NCBI GenBank assembly: GCA_013874835.1
Contig: CP059430.1
Span: 1,196,864-1,260,863, forward strand
Reading direction: 5' to 3'
Source of the DNA: Carnobacteriaceae bacterium zg-84
GTDB lineage: Bacteria > Bacillota > Bacilli > Lactobacillales > Aerococcaceae
Length of the DNA: 64,000 nt
The number at the start of each line of letters is the position of its first letter. Position 1 is the first letter of the stretch. This document shows, piece after piece, positions 40,225 through 49,869 of the stretch. The translations under genes and the position numbers were made by a program. The notes under the pieces are model-generated. The model was not told the origin of the DNA, searched no databases, and saw only the letters and a program-made list of their open reading frames with translations.

Positions 40225-41151
40225 ATGAAGAAAAAATGGTTAGTTTTAACAACTGCCGCAGCAGTTGTTACATTATCTGCATGTTCAAACGAGAATATTG
40301 CAACAACAAAAGCAGGTAATATTACAAAAAATGAATTATACGATTCAATGCGTACAACAGCTGGTAAACAAGCACTATATAGTTTGCTTGTTCAAAAAAT
40401 CGCTGTTAATTCAGTAAAAGATAAAGCCGCTGTCACAAAACAAACAGATGAGCTTATCGCTACTCGTAAACAAACTGCTGGTGGGGATGCAGCATTTAAA
40501 AAAGTATTATTACAAAATGGCTATGATTCAGAAGAAGCATTTAAACAAACTATCTATGCAAACTACGCTGTTTTACAAGTTGTAAAAGAACATGTTACAC
40601 CAACAGATGAAGAATTAGAAAAAGCATATGAATCATGGGAACCAAAAGTAACAGCATCTCATATTTTAGTAAAAGATGAAGAAACAGCTAAAAAAGTACT
40701 TGAAGAATTAAACAATGGTGGCGATTGGAACGCTTTAGCGAAACAATACTCAACCGATAAAAGCAATAGTGAAAAAGGTGGTTCTTTAGGTTCATTTAAA
40801 CCGAGCGCTATGGTTGCTGAATTTGCAACAGCTGTGAGAGATATGAAAGAAGGCGAAACATCTTCTACACCTGTTAAAACAACATTTGGTTACCACATTA
40901 TTAAAATGGAATCAAAACCAGCTAAAACAACATTTGATGCTGATAAAGAAAAATTTAAAACAGAATATATTGATGACCAAGCATCTGATAAAACAACACA
41001 ACAAAATGTCATTGAAGAATTGTTAAAAGATGCTGATATTAAAATCTCTGATGTCTTTTTAAATGAAGCATTAAGCTCACTTTTACAAAAACCAACAGCT
41101 AATGAACAATCTGTATCACAACAAGGAACAACAACTGAAAGTAAAAAATAA
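40225..41151 (+). CDS. prsA: Foldase lipoprotein PrsA (parvulin-type peptidyl-prolyl isomerase)
   Basis: 308 residues. Signal peptide with lipobox LSAC, lipidated Cys20, then an N-terminal chaperone domain, and a parvulin domain at about 140-235 (VTASHILVKDEETAKKVLEEL...GGSLGSFKPSAMVAEFATAVRDM...TTFGYHIIKMES). PrsA sits on the outer face of the membrane and folds exported proteins; the large protease and CAP protein in this window could be clients. An extended -10 TGATATAAT lies at 40176-40184. Followed by a strong terminator. Confidence 0.93.
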   Translation: MKKKWLVLTTAAAVVTLSACSNENIATTKAGNITKNELYDSMRTTAGKQALYSLLVQKIAVNSVKDKAAVTKQTDELIATRKQTAGGDAAFKKVLLQNGYDSEEAFKQTIYANYAVLQVVKEHVTPTDEELEKAYESWEPKVTASHILVKDEETAKKVLEELNNGGDWNALAKQYSTDKSNSEKGGSLGSFKPSAMVAEFATAVRDMKEGETSSTPVKTTFGYHIIKMESKPAKTTFDADKEKFKTEYIDDQASDKTTQQNVIEELLKDADIKISDVFLNEALSSLLQKPTANEQSVSQQGTTTESKK

Positions 41152-41156
41152 AACTC

Positions 41157-41196
41157 AAAACACCGGACAGTCGTTTTTACGACTGTCCGGTGTTTT
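41157..41196. terminator. Bidirectional terminator after prsA
   Basis: AAAACACCGGACAGTCG pairs perfectly with CGACTGTCCGGTGTTTT around a 6-base loop. T-rich tails exist on both strands, so it can also stop psuG transcription. Confidence 0.92.
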
Positions 41197-41198
41197 AT

Positions 41199-41247
41199 TA
41201 GTGTCCCCAAAAAGTTAGATTTTCTATCTAACTTTTTGGGGACACTA
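41199..41247. repeat. 22-bp perfect inverted repeat, IS-end-like
   Basis: Arms at 41199-41220 and 41226-41247 are perfect complements around the loop TTTCT. The arm contains GTGTCCCCAAAAAGTTAGAT. Neither strand has a T-tract after it, so it is not a classical terminator. The arm resembles terminal repeats of some IS3-family elements of Firmicutes (GTGTCC...AAAGTTAGA pattern), which suggests a tiny MITE or a relic of two fused ends. Confidence 0.6.
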
Positions 41248-41289
41248 TTCAAAATTTATTCACAACACAATTTTCTATAAAGTTAGTTT

Positions 41290-42201
41290 TTAATGATTAA
41301 AATAATGTACCGCTAATTGTGTACCGATTTTCGCATTGTTTTTCACTAATTTAATATTTGCTTCTAAGCTTTTTCCGTCTGTTAATTCAACGATTTTTCC
41401 TAATAAGAATGGTGTAATATCTTTTCCAACAATACCTTTTTCTTCTGCTTCTTTTACAGCAGATGCGATAATACCATTGATGTATTCTGGATCCATTGCA
41501 TCTTCTTCACGAATTGGATTTGCTACGACAACGCCACCTTCTAAACCTAATGCCCATTTTGTGCGAATCATATCAGCAATATTTTCTAATTTATCATGTG
41601 ATAAAGCTAATGGTAATCCACTATCACGTGTAAAGAATGCCGGTAAGTTTTTCACACCATACCCTACAACTGGTACACCTTTTGTTTCTAAATATTCTAA
41701 TGTTGCTGGTAAATCTAAAATAGATTTAGCACCTGCACAAATAACAGTAACGCTTGTTTGTGCTAATTCGTCCATATCAGCTGAAATATCCAATGTTGTT
41801 TCCCAGCCACGATGCACACCACCTAATCCTCCTGTAACGAAGAATTTGATACCTGCTAAAGCTGCACAAATCATTGTTGAAGCAACAGTTGTTGCACCTA
41901 AACGTTTGCTTGCCACAACATCTGCTAAATCACGTCTTGATACTTTAGCAATGCCTTTACTACTACCAAACATTTCTAATTCTTCATCGGATAAGCCGAT
42001 TTTAATTTTACCATCTACAATCGCAATCGTTGCTGGAACACCCCCATTATCACGAACGATTTGTTCTACTTCACGAGCCATTGCAACGTTTTGTGGATAT
42101 GGCATACCATGTGAAATAATTGTTGATTCTAATGCAACAATTGGTAAACCTTTTTGCATCCCTTCTTGTACTTCTTTTGAAAACACTAAATATTTTTCCA
42201 T
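41290..42201 (-). CDS. psuG: Pseudouridine-5'-phosphate glycosidase
   Basis: 303 residues. Cleaves the C-C glycosidic bond of pseudouridine 5'-phosphate to uracil and ribose 5-phosphate. Family signatures: GLPIVALESTIISHGMPYPQNVAMAREVE with the catalytic Lys region later (KVSRRDLADVVASKRLGATTVASTM), FVTGGLGGVHRG, DISADMDELAQTSVTVICAGAKSILDL and GGVVVANPIREEDAM. AAGGAG lies inside the end of psuK, and one base separates the two genes. Confidence 0.95.
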   Translation of the reverse strand: MEKYLVFSKEVQEGMQKGLPIVALESTIISHGMPYPQNVAMAREVEQIVRDNGGVPATIAIVDGKIKIGLSDEELEMFGSSKGIAKVSRRDLADVVASKRLGATTVASTMICAALAGIKFFVTGGLGGVHRGWETTLDISADMDELAQTSVTVICAGAKSILDLPATLEYLETKGVPVVGYGVKNLPAFFTRDSGLPLALSHDKLENIADMIRTKWALGLEGGVVVANPIREEDAMDPEYINGIIASAVKEAEEKGIVGKDITPFLLGKIVELTDGKSLEANIKLVKNNAKIGTQLAVHYFNH

Positions 42202-42202
42202 A

Positions 42203-43297
42203 TTAATACTCCTTCATTTCTTTTAATAAACGATTTTTTGTTAATTGTGGTCTAACAGTTTGAATAGATTGAATCGTGTGATAAGAATTTGTTCTTCCCG
42301 CCAATGCACACGTATCATCATCTTCATCTAAGAGCCATGCATCAATATACGCCGCAGTAAATGAATCTCCTGCACCAGTCACATCAATGATATTTTCTGC
42401 ATTTAATGCTTTAATAGGATACCATTTAGGGTTTGGTGACATCACAAGTAAATCATTTGAACCTTGTGTTAAAACAACTCTTTTGACACCAAGAGATAAC
42501 CACTTCTCTCCCGCTTTTTCTAAGTCCTGTTTTGTGTTGTATTGTTCATTAAAAAAGGCTTGTGTTTCACCTTTATTCACAATTAAACAATCAACAGCTT
42601 GCAAATTTTGTGGTAATCTTTCCATTTTTGGCTCAGATACGGTTATTAATACGAGTTTTATATTATTTTTTGCAGAAAAAGAACATATAAACTCAATAGA
42701 TTCTTTAGGACAATTTAAATCCATAATAATACAACTAGCGTGTTGTAAAATCGCTGTTTGTTTCATCAATAATTCAGGCGTTAAATAATCATAAATCGAC
42801 ATATCTGCCAAACCTAAATACATTTCTCCGTCTGCATCTAATAAAGCGGTATACGTTCCAGTAGACTGCCCTTCAATCGTGACAACACTATTCGTATTCA
42901 TGAACGGACTAGACATTTCACGAATACGTGCCCATTCTGCATCATTCCCAGAAACAGATAATAACGACACTTCATTACCTAATCTTCCTAAATTTTCTGC
43001 GACATTTCTAGCAACACCACCTACTGATGCCATGGATGTTACGGGATTAGACGTATAGCTAATGAGTTTTTCTGTAGTTTTAATCTTCTTATCGACATTG
43101 GCTGCTCCGATACAAACAATACCATTGCGTTCATTGACAATATAGGCTTTCCCTAATAAATATTTTTTCTTTACTAAAGATGAAATAATATTGGCAACAG
43201 CCGGTCTAGATAAGCCTACGATGTCTGCAATTTCTTGTTGAGAAATATAGGGATTTTGTTCAATTAAACGAAAGATAATTTTCTCATTTTCTTTCAT
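42203..43297 (-). CDS. psuK: Pseudouridine kinase (PfkB family) with N-terminal HTH
   Basis: 364 residues from ATG at 43297, after GGAGGCGGGAAT. Residues 1-55 form a winged HTH (IFRLIEQNPYISQQEIADIVGLSRPAVANIISSLVKKKYLLG). The rest is a ribokinase/PfkB domain: IGAANVDKKIK, ASVGGVARNVAENLGRLG, NVTGAGDSFTAAYIDA in the form DVTGAGDSFTAAY with the catalytic Asp. It phosphorylates pseudouridine for PsuG. The fused HTH suggests autoregulation; a palindrome lies between the -10 and the gene. Confidence 0.93.
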   Translation of the reverse strand: MKENEKIIFRLIEQNPYISQQEIADIVGLSRPAVANIISSLVKKKYLLGKAYIVNERNGIVCIGAANVDKKIKTTEKLISYTSNPVTSMASVGGVARNVAENLGRLGNEVSLLSVSGNDAEWARIREMSSPFMNTNSVVTIEGQSTGTYTALLDADGEMYLGLADMSIYDYLTPELLMKQTAILQHASCIIMDLNCPKESIEFICSFSAKNNIKLVLITVSEPKMERLPQNLQAVDCLIVNKGETQAFFNEQYNTKQDLEKAGEKWLSLGVKRVVLTQGSNDLLVMSPNPKWYPIKALNAENIIDVTGAGDSFTAAYIDAWLLDEDDDTCALAGRTNSYHTIQSIQTVRPQLTKNRLLKEMKEY

Positions 43298-43328
43298 ATT
43301 CCCGCCTCCTCTCTTCAAACAAATGTTC

Positions 43329-43379
43329 AGTTTTAAAAACTTATGTTTAAATAATACGCTTTATTTTAAAAAAAGTCAA
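43329..43379 (-). promoter_or_regulatory. psuK promoter with palindromic operator candidate
   Basis: Minus strand: TTGACT (43374-43379), 17-base spacer, TATTAT (43351-43356). Downstream lies AGTTTT-A-AAAACT (43329-43341), a perfect 13-base palindrome flanked by partly symmetric AAACA...TGTTT words. Possible target of the HTH domain of PsuK. Confidence 0.65.
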
Positions 43380-43443
43380 TACTTTTTCACAAGATAAAAG
43401 ACGGTTTTATTCATTTTCTGACAATATTCTTCTCTTTTTTCAC

Positions 43444-43491
43444 AATCTATATATACGTACATAACTTTAGACAAGATACTATATATTGTGT
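43444..43491 (+). promoter_or_regulatory. Probable NrdR box pair upstream of nrdDG
   Basis: ATACTATATATTGTGT (43476-43491) matches the NrdR box ACACTATATATTGTGT at 15 of 16 positions. A weaker box sharing the CTATATATA core is at 43444-43459, exactly 32 bases upstream start-to-start (16-base spacer), the known three-turn spacing of NrdR pairs. Confidence 0.72.
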
Positions 43492-43544
43492 TTTTAGTTG
43501 ATTTTTTTATTTTTTTGTTTAAAATGATAGATGAGGTGAAAGCA

Positions 43545-45428
43545 ATGACTGATTTACTAGAAAGAGCAACTAATATTGAACAGGCTATTGATAAATTACG
43601 AAATAATGATGTGACAATCGTGAATGAAAACGCAAATAAAGACAGTAGAGTTTATAATACTGAAAGAGATTTAACGGCGGGCATTGTCGGAAAAACATTG
43701 GGGTTAAAAATGTTACCAAAACATGTTGCTCATGCCCATTTAAATGGAGATATTCATTACCACGATTTAGACTATCATCCCTATCAACCAATGACAAATT
43801 GTTGCTTAATTGATTTTAAAACAATGTTTGCACAAGGATTTCAAATTGGGAATGCACAAGTTGATTCTCCAAAATCTATTCAAACAGCGACTGCTCAAAT
43901 GGCACAAATCATTGCCAATGTTGCCTCTAGTCAATATGGAGGTTGTAGTGCTAATCGAATTGATGAAGTGTTGGCTCCCTACGCACAATTAAATTACAAT
44001 AAGCATTTAAAAACAGCTGAAAAATGGATTGATGATACATCTAAACATCATGCTTATGCACGTGAAAAAACAGAAAAAGATATTTATGATGCAATGCAAA
44101 GTTTAGAATATGAAATCAATACACTCTATACATCCCAAGGTCAAACACCTTTCACAACATTAGGATTCGGACTTGGTACAAACTGGATAGAACGTGCTAT
44201 CCAAAAAGCAATTTTAACGGTACGTTTAATTGGTTTAGGAAAAGAAAAACGGACGGCTATTTTCCCTAAATTAGTTTTCACATTAAAAGACGGAACAAAC
44301 TTAAAACCAAAAGACCCTAACTATGATTTAAAACAATTAGCTATTGAATGTGCGACACATCGTATGTACCCTGATGTCTTAATGTACGACAAAATTATTG
44401 ATATTACTGGTAGTTTTAAAGCACCAATGGGTTGTCGCTCTTTTTTACATGGCTGGCAAAATAAAGACGGTATTTCTATCAATTCGGGTCGTATGAATTT
44501 AGGTGTTGTGACTTTAAATTTACCTCGTATTGCTTTAGAAAGTAAGTCTTTAGAGGAATTTTGGACACTTTTAATGGATAAATTAACCATTTGTCACGAT
44601 GCACTTGTTTATCGTATCGAACGTGTAAAGCAAGCCCGTCCAACAAATGCACCTATTTTATATCAACATGGTGCATTTGGTGTAAAGCTAAATCAAAACG
44701 ATAAAGTTGATACACTTTTCAATCAAGATAGAGCAACTATTTCTTTAGGTTATATTGGTTTATATGAAGTGGCAACAAAATTTTTTGGTGAAAACTGGGA
44801 ATCTAACACTTCTGCTAAAGCGTTCACCATTGATATTTTAAAAGCACTTGATACAAAAACAAAAGAATGGAGTAAACAATACGGATATCATTTTAGCGTG
44901 TATGCAACTCCTAGCGAAAGTTTAACGGATCGTTTTTGTCGATTGGATAAAGAGATGTTTGGAGATGTTCCTAATATTACAGACAAGGGATACTACATGA
45001 ACAGTTTCCATTATGATGTGCGTAAAAAGCCAACTCCGTTTGAGAAAATTTTATTTGAAAGTGAGTATCCTAAATATTCACCTGGTGGTTTTATTCATTA
45101 TTGTGAATACCCTAATATGATACAAAATCCGAAAGCTTTAGAAGCCGTATGGGATTTTGCATACGATAAAGTGGGCTATTTAGGGACGAATACACCTATT
45201 GATAAATGTTATGAGTGCGCATTTACTGGAGATTTCAAACCGACAGAACATGGATTTGAATGCCCAAGCTGTAGAAATAGAAATCCCGAGACATGTGATG
45301 TTGTCAAACGAACATGTGGGTATTTAGGAAATCCTCAAGCTCGTCCAATGATTGCCGGTCGACACAAAGAAATTGTGGCACGACAAAAGCATTTGGAGAT
45401 ACATATTTATGAAAACAAAGATTGCTGA
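43545..45428 (+). CDS. nrdD: Anaerobic ribonucleoside-triphosphate reductase, no ATP-cone
   Basis: 627 residues from ATG at 43545, after GAGGTGAAAGCA. Class III reductase that makes deoxynucleotides without oxygen through a glycyl radical. The body reads IVNENANKDSRVYNTERDLTAGIVGK, QMAQIIANVASSQYGGCSANRIDE, RMNLGVVTLNLPRIA; the zinc site is CYECAF...CPSC; the glycyl radical is in RTCGYLGNP near the C-terminus. The usual N-terminal ~100-residue ATP-cone is absent; the upstream DNA is promoter, not coding. Overlaps nrdG by 20 bases. Confidence 0.95.
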   Translation: MTDLLERATNIEQAIDKLRNNDVTIVNENANKDSRVYNTERDLTAGIVGKTLGLKMLPKHVAHAHLNGDIHYHDLDYHPYQPMTNCCLIDFKTMFAQGFQIGNAQVDSPKSIQTATAQMAQIIANVASSQYGGCSANRIDEVLAPYAQLNYNKHLKTAEKWIDDTSKHHAYAREKTEKDIYDAMQSLEYEINTLYTSQGQTPFTTLGFGLGTNWIERAIQKAILTVRLIGLGKEKRTAIFPKLVFTLKDGTNLKPKDPNYDLKQLAIECATHRMYPDVLMYDKIIDITGSFKAPMGCRSFLHGWQNKDGISINSGRMNLGVVTLNLPRIALESKSLEEFWTLLMDKLTICHDALVYRIERVKQARPTNAPILYQHGAFGVKLNQNDKVDTLFNQDRATISLGYIGLYEVATKFFGENWESNTSAKAFTIDILKALDTKTKEWSKQYGYHFSVYATPSESLTDRFCRLDKEMFGDVPNITDKGYYMNSFHYDVRKKPTPFEKILFESEYPKYSPGGFIHYCEYPNMIQNPKALEAVWDFAYDKVGYLGTNTPIDKCYECAFTGDFKPTEHGFECPSCRNRNPETCDVVKRTCGYLGNPQARPMIAGRHKEIVARQKHLEIHIYENKDC

Positions 45429-45927
45429 TTATAAACCATTTAATTTTGTAGACGGCGAAGGTGTTCGTTGTAGTTTATATGTGAGTGGTTGCTTATTTAA
45501 TTGCAAAGGATGCTACAATAAATGTGCACAAGACTTTCAATATGGGACCGATTATTCTGATACTTTAAAATCACAAATTTTACAAGACATTGGACAAAGT
45601 TATTGTCAAGGCTTATCTTTACTAGGTGGTGAACCATTTTTACATACGTCAGTTTTAACTGATTTATGTCGTGACATACGATCATTATACGGTCATTCAA
45701 AAGATATTTGGCTTTGGAGTGGCTATACATGGGAGGAACTACAAGAAGAAACTACAGATAAACAAGAATTACTATCTTATCTTGATATTTTAGTAGACGG
45801 TCGCTTTGTACTGTCACAATTAGATTTAACATTACAATTTAGAGGTAGCAGAAACCAACGTATTATTGATGTGCAGCAATCCTTAACATCACAAACGATC
45901 AAATTATGGGAACATTTAAAAAAATAA
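45409..45927 (+). CDS. nrdG: Anaerobic ribonucleotide reductase activating protein
   Basis: 172 residues from ATG at 45409, inside the end of nrdD, preceded by TTGGAGATACATATTT. Radical-SAM enzyme that installs the glycyl radical on NrdD. The 4Fe-4S ligands are Cys28, Cys32 and Cys35 in SGCLFNCKGCYNK; LSLLGGEPFLH binds SAM; DILVDGRFV is typical NrdG. An earlier ATG at 45352 adds 19 residues inside nrdD and is rejected. Confidence 0.96.
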   Translation: MKTKIADYKPFNFVDGEGVRCSLYVSGCLFNCKGCYNKCAQDFQYGTDYSDTLKSQILQDIGQSYCQGLSLLGGEPFLHTSVLTDLCRDIRSLYGHSKDIWLWSGYTWEELQEETTDKQELLSYLDILVDGRFVLSQLDLTLQFRGSRNQRIIDVQQSLTSQTIKLWEHLKK

Positions 45928-46019
45928 AGACTGACACTAAGAATAACGAAAATGGACATATAACACTATAAATCAAATGAGATTAACTCAAAATACCACC
46001 ACAATTTATTATAGAACAC

Positions 46020-46058
46020 AAAAACGCTTGACGTCAAAAAAGGACGTCAAGCGTTTTT
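46020..46058. terminator. Bidirectional terminator between nrdG and valS
   Basis: Sixteen-base arms AAAAACGCTTGACGTC and GACGTCAAGCGTTTTT with a 7-base loop form a perfect stem with A/T tails on both sides. The ~90 bases between nrdG and this hairpin hold nothing recognisable. Confidence 0.93.
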
Positions 46059-46078
46059 GATTTTTAAAGTATGGCAGA

Positions 46079-48715
46079 CTACATTTGTTTCAAATCAGAA
46101 ATACGTTTGATTACAGTTTCTAATTGTTGTTTGTAATCATCGCCTTTTTGTTTTTCGGATTCAATGACATGTGCGGGTGCTTTCGCTACAAAACCTTCAT
46201 TTGCTAGTTTATTTTCGACACGCGCCACTTCTTTTTCTAATTTTTCTTTTTCTTTTTCAAGACGTTTGATTTCATCTTCAATATTGATTAAGCCAGCCAG
46301 TGGTAATAATACTTCTGCACCACTGATAACAGCTGTCATCACTTCCTCATCTAAGGAAATCTCTGTATCAATCGTTAGTGTAGACGGATTGCAGAAACGT
46401 GTGATGTAATCTTTATTGTCGATGAGTAAATCACTGATTTCTTTTGTATTTGCTTTAATGTATATTGGTACTGCTTTGGACAATGGCGTATTTACTTCGT
46501 TACGAATATTGCGTACCGTACGAATTAACTCGATTAAGCGTTCCATACTATCTAATGACACAGCGTCTATTTGCGCTTCATTTACAACTGGATAGCTTGC
46601 AATAACAATGGATTGCTCAGGATATAATTGTTGCCAAATTTCTTCTGTTACAAATGGCATCATTGGGTGCAACAAACGTAATGTATTGTCTAAAACATAG
46701 AGTAAAATACTGCGTGTTGTATGTTTTGCTTGTTCATTGGTACCATTTAATGTTTCTTTCGACATTTCAATGTACCAATCACAAAAATCATCCCAAACAA
46801 AGTTATATAGTTGACGTCCCGCCTCACCAAATTCAAATTTATCAAATAAATCTGTCACACGTTCTACTATTTGATTAAATCGTGTTAAAATCCAGCGATC
46901 TGCTAATGTTTTTTCACCAGATAAGTCAATATTTTCTGGTTTTAAGCCTCCTAAGTTCATCAATGTGTAACGACTTGCATTCCAAATTTTATTGATGAAG
47001 TTCCAAGCAGCTTCGACTTTCTCTTCCATATAGCGAACATCTTGACCTGGAGCAGAACCATTTAATAAGAACCAACGTAATGAGTCAACACCATGTTGTT
47101 CAATCACATCCATTGGATCAATTCCATTTCCAAGTGATTTACTCATTTTACGACCGTCTTTATCACGAATCAGTCCGTGAATCAACACATTTTGGAATGG
47201 TTTTTGTCCAGTAAATTCTAAACTTTGGAAAATCATACGACTTACCCAGAAGAAAATAATATCATAACCTGTTACTAATGTATTTGTTGGGAAATAACGT
47301 TGGTAATCTGATGCTTGTATATCAGGCCAGCCCATTGTTGAAAATGGCCATAAAGCAGAACTAAACCATGTATCTAAAACATCTTCATCTTGTACCCAAT
47401 GTTGACTATCTTCTGGTGCTTGCATACCTACATATAATTCACCTGTTTCTTTGTGATACCACGCTGGAATTTGATGCCCCCACCATAATTGACGAGAAAT
47501 AACCCAGTCATGAACATTTTCCATCCATGTTAAATACGTCTGTTCAAAACGTGGCGGATAAAAATCTACTCTATCTGCTGTTTCTTGTGCTTTTATTGCC
47601 TGCTTAGCCAAGTCTTTCATTCTCACAAACCATTGTGTAGATAATCTCGGCTCTACAACAACTCCCGTACGTTCTGAATGTCCAACACTATGTATCATTT
47701 TTTCGATTTTTACAAGATAACCTTGTTCTTGTAAATCTGCAACTACACGTTTACGTGCTTCAACATTCGTTAATCCTTGATAACGTTCACCTGCCAATTC
47801 ATTCATCGTTGCATCATCGTGCATGATGTTAATCATTGGTAATTGATGGCGTAATCCTAGCTCAAAGTCATTTGGATCATGTGCAGGTGTTACTTTCATA
47901 ACGCCCGTACCAAATTCTTTATCAACATAGTCATCTGCAATAACCGGAATTTCTTTATTAACAAGTGGTAAAATAACTGTTTTTCCGATGAAATCTTTAT
48001 AACGTTCATCTTCTGGATGTACCACAACAGCTGTATCTCCCAACATTGTTTCTGGTCGTGTCGTTGCCAATTCTACTGAACCACTTCCGTCTGCTAAATC
48101 ATAACGAATATGATAGAAAGCTCCTTCAACATCTTTATGAATCACTTCAATATCCGATAGAGCTGTTTTTGCAGCTGGATCCCAGTTAATAATATATTCA
48201 CCACGATAAATAATACCTTTATGATACAAATCCACGAATACTTTACGAACAGCTTCTGAAAGACCACTATCTAATGTAAAACGTTCACGATCGTAGTCAA
48301 CAGACACCCCCATTTTTGCCCATTGTGAACGAATAGTTTGAGCATACTCCTCTTTCCATTCCCATGTTTTTTCAAGGAATTTTTCACGACCTAAATCGTA
48401 TCGAGAAACACCTTCTCCACGTAATTTTTCTTCTACCTTCGCTTGTGTCGCGATGCCGGCGTGATCCATCCCCGGTAACCATAATGTGTCATATCCTTGC
48501 ATACGTTTTTGACGAATAATCGCATCTTGCAATGTCACATCCCACGCATGCCCTAAATGCAATTTACCTGTCACATTTGGTGGTGGAATAACGATGGAGT
48601 AGGGTTTTGCATCAGGATTGGCATTTGGTTTAAAAACGCCACTTTCTACCCATGTCGTATATTTTCCTTCTTCTACTTCTTTTGGATTATATTTTGTTGA
48701 TAAGTCCTTTGTCAT
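46079..48715 (-). CDS. valS: Valyl-tRNA synthetase
   Basis: 878 residues. Class I synthetase charging tRNA-Val. [16 protein letters not shown] contains the HIGH motif, [14 protein letters not shown] the KMSKS motif; the editing domain lies between ([26 protein letters not shown]); the C-terminal coiled coil ([36 protein letters not shown]) is complete. Ribosome site AAAGGAGAAACTA. No T-box sits directly upstream; the nearest, valine-type, leader is at 50482-50694 beyond two other genes, and no terminator was seen in between. Confidence 0.98.
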   Translation of the reverse strand: MTKDLSTKYNPKEVEEGKYTTWVESGVFKPNANPDAKPYSIVIPPPNVTGKLHLGHAWDVTLQDAIIRQKRMQGYDTLWLPGMDHAGIATQAKVEEKLRGEGVSRYDLGREKFLEKTWEWKEEYAQTIRSQWAKMGVSVDYDRERFTLDSGLSEAVRKVFVDLYHKGIIYRGEYIINWDPAAKTALSDIEVIHKDVEGAFYHIRYDLADGSGSVELATTRPETMLGDTAVVVHPEDERYKDFIGKTVILPLVNKEIPVIADDYVDKEFGTGVMKVTPAHDPNDFELGLRHQLPMINIMHDDATMNELAGERYQGLTNVEARKRVVADLQEQGYLVKIEKMIHSVGHSERTGVVVEPRLSTQWFVRMKDLAKQAIKAQETADRVDFYPPRFEQTYLTWMENVHDWVISRQLWWGHQIPAWYHKETGELYVGMQAPEDSQHWVQDEDVLDTWFSSALWPFSTMGWPDIQASDYQRYFPTNTLVTGYDIIFFWVSRMIFQSLEFTGQKPFQNVLIHGLIRDKDGRKMSKSLGNGIDPMDVIEQHGVDSLRWFLLNGSAPGQDVRYMEEKVEAAWNFINKIWNASRYTLMNLGGLKPENIDLSGEKTLADRWILTRFNQIVERVTDLFDKFEFGEAGRQLYNFVWDDFCDWYIEMSKETLNGTNEQAKHTTRSILLYVLDNTLRLLHPMMPFVTEEIWQQLYPEQSIVIASYPVVNEAQIDAVSLDSMERLIELIRTVRNIRNEVNTPLSKAVPIYIKANTKEISDLLIDNKDYITRFCNPSTLTIDTEISLDEEVMTAVISGAEVLLPLAGLINIEDEIKRLEKEKEKLEKEVARVENKLANEGFVAKAPAHVIESEKQKGDDYKQQLETVIKRISDLKQM

Positions 48716-48899
48716 TAGTTTCTCCTTTTGTCTTTTATAAATTACTTTTTCTATAAAGCACTTAAATAAACAGTTATCATTTTATATGTCGTACTTTATC
48801 CACTTTATAATAAACGTTATTTTTTAATCCATTCTCTTTCTTCTTTTAAACATTTTTTCATGTTTTTACTGCATCTGATTGATAATGATAGTAACGTTT

Positions 48900-49251
48900 T
48901 TACCGTCCCGTATAAGAAATCGTTTCAAAGACTCCCCCTAAAAATACATTGTTTTCCATTAGCATATTCGATACTAAATGTTTTGTAATTAAGGCAATAA
49001 AATTCACATAATTACCACATTCTACAATGTCTACAACTTTACATTCAATGGATATATCAAGCAAGAGCATCAATCGCTTTCGATTTTTGATATTAAGTCA
49101 AATCTATCCCGTTCAATTTCTGCATCATGTCTTTCTTCGATAAATTCCCGTAAATTCTTTATGTAAACTCATTTGTTTTGTACTCTTATTACCATTAAAT
49201 AAACCAATGCCCGTTGTGTCACCTTTATATCCTAAGAAAAAGATGAAAATT
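48900..49251 (-). pseudogene. Decayed flavin-reductase-like gene between GNAT gene and valS
   Basis: No intact frame exists, but coherent segments appear in different frames on the minus strand: LGYKGDTTGIGLFNGNKSTK near the 5' end, FDLISKIE in the middle, and LLDISIECKVVDIVECGNY, FIALITKHLVSNMLMENN, FLGGVFETISYTGR then stop at 48900-48902. The IECKVVDIVECG..FI word is typical of flavin reductase/flavoredoxin proteins. Several frameshifts and stops separate the pieces. The remaining ~185 bases to valS hold no recognised feature. Assignment is by pattern only. Confidence 0.5.
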
Positions 49252-49860
49252 TTATTGATCATATTTTTCTTCGTTTTTCGTATTTTGTTCTTGCCATTCT
49301 GATTTTAATAATCCATAGCGTAATTCATCACATATTTGATTGGCATACTTATCACGCAAACGCAGGCGAGCTTCTAATGTAAATCCTAATTTTTCTGCAA
49401 CTTTTTGACTTCGTTCATTCAATGAATGACACGCAATTTCCATTTTAGAAACATTTAACAAAGTAAAGCCTATATCTATCAATGCTTTAGCTGCTTCTGG
49501 CACATAGCCACGTCCCCAAAAATCTGGATGTAACACATAGCCAATCTCTAAAATATCTCTATTGGCACCATGTCTGCGATTAAAATCAACTGAACCTATC
49601 ACTCGGTCACTTCCCTTAATCGTAATACCATATCCGTCAGGAATATCGTGCTCTTGATGACTTTTTGGAAGATTTTTCATAAATTCTATTTCATCATCTA
49701 ATGTTTTTATAACTGGAAACCCACAATTATCAGCAACATCTTCAATACTCGCATACAAAAACATATCCTCAACATCATCGAACGTTCGTGTTCTTAATAT
49801 TAAACGATCCGTTTCCAGTTTAGGTAAATGGTAGCCGTCATATTCTCCAATAATGTTCAT
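49252..49860 (-). CDS. GNAT N-acetyltransferase, RimJ/RimL type
   Basis: 202 residues. Starts with LPKLETDRLILRTRTFDDVEDMFLYASIEDV, typical of the RimJ/L group, with GSVDFNRRH, EIGYVLHPDFWGRGYVPEAAKALIDIGF (acetyl-CoA loop) and LNERSQKVAEKLGFTLEARLRLRDKY. RimL-like proteins acetylate ribosomal proteins or small molecules; the target here is unknown. It follows the flavin reductase gene by 9 bases and is likely cotranscribed under the T-box. Confidence 0.88.
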   Translation of the reverse strand: MNIIGEYDGYHLPKLETDRLILRTRTFDDVEDMFLYASIEDVADNCGFPVIKTLDDEIEFMKNLPKSHQEHDIPDGYGITIKGSDRVIGSVDFNRRHGANRDILEIGYVLHPDFWGRGYVPEAAKALIDIGFTLLNVSKMEIACHSLNERSQKVAEKLGFTLEARLRLRDKYANQICDELRYGLLKSEWQEQNTKNEEKYDQ

Positions 49861-49869
49861 ACTCTTTTC

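Noticed and set aside
41199-41247. Second prsA terminator
   Set aside because: Stem is perfect but neither strand has a T-tract after it; a true terminator already precedes it.
41336-42226. Long plus-strand frame of 296 codons opposite psuG
   Set aside because: It is an antisense shadow of the well-supported psuG gene, with no domain and no ribosome site.
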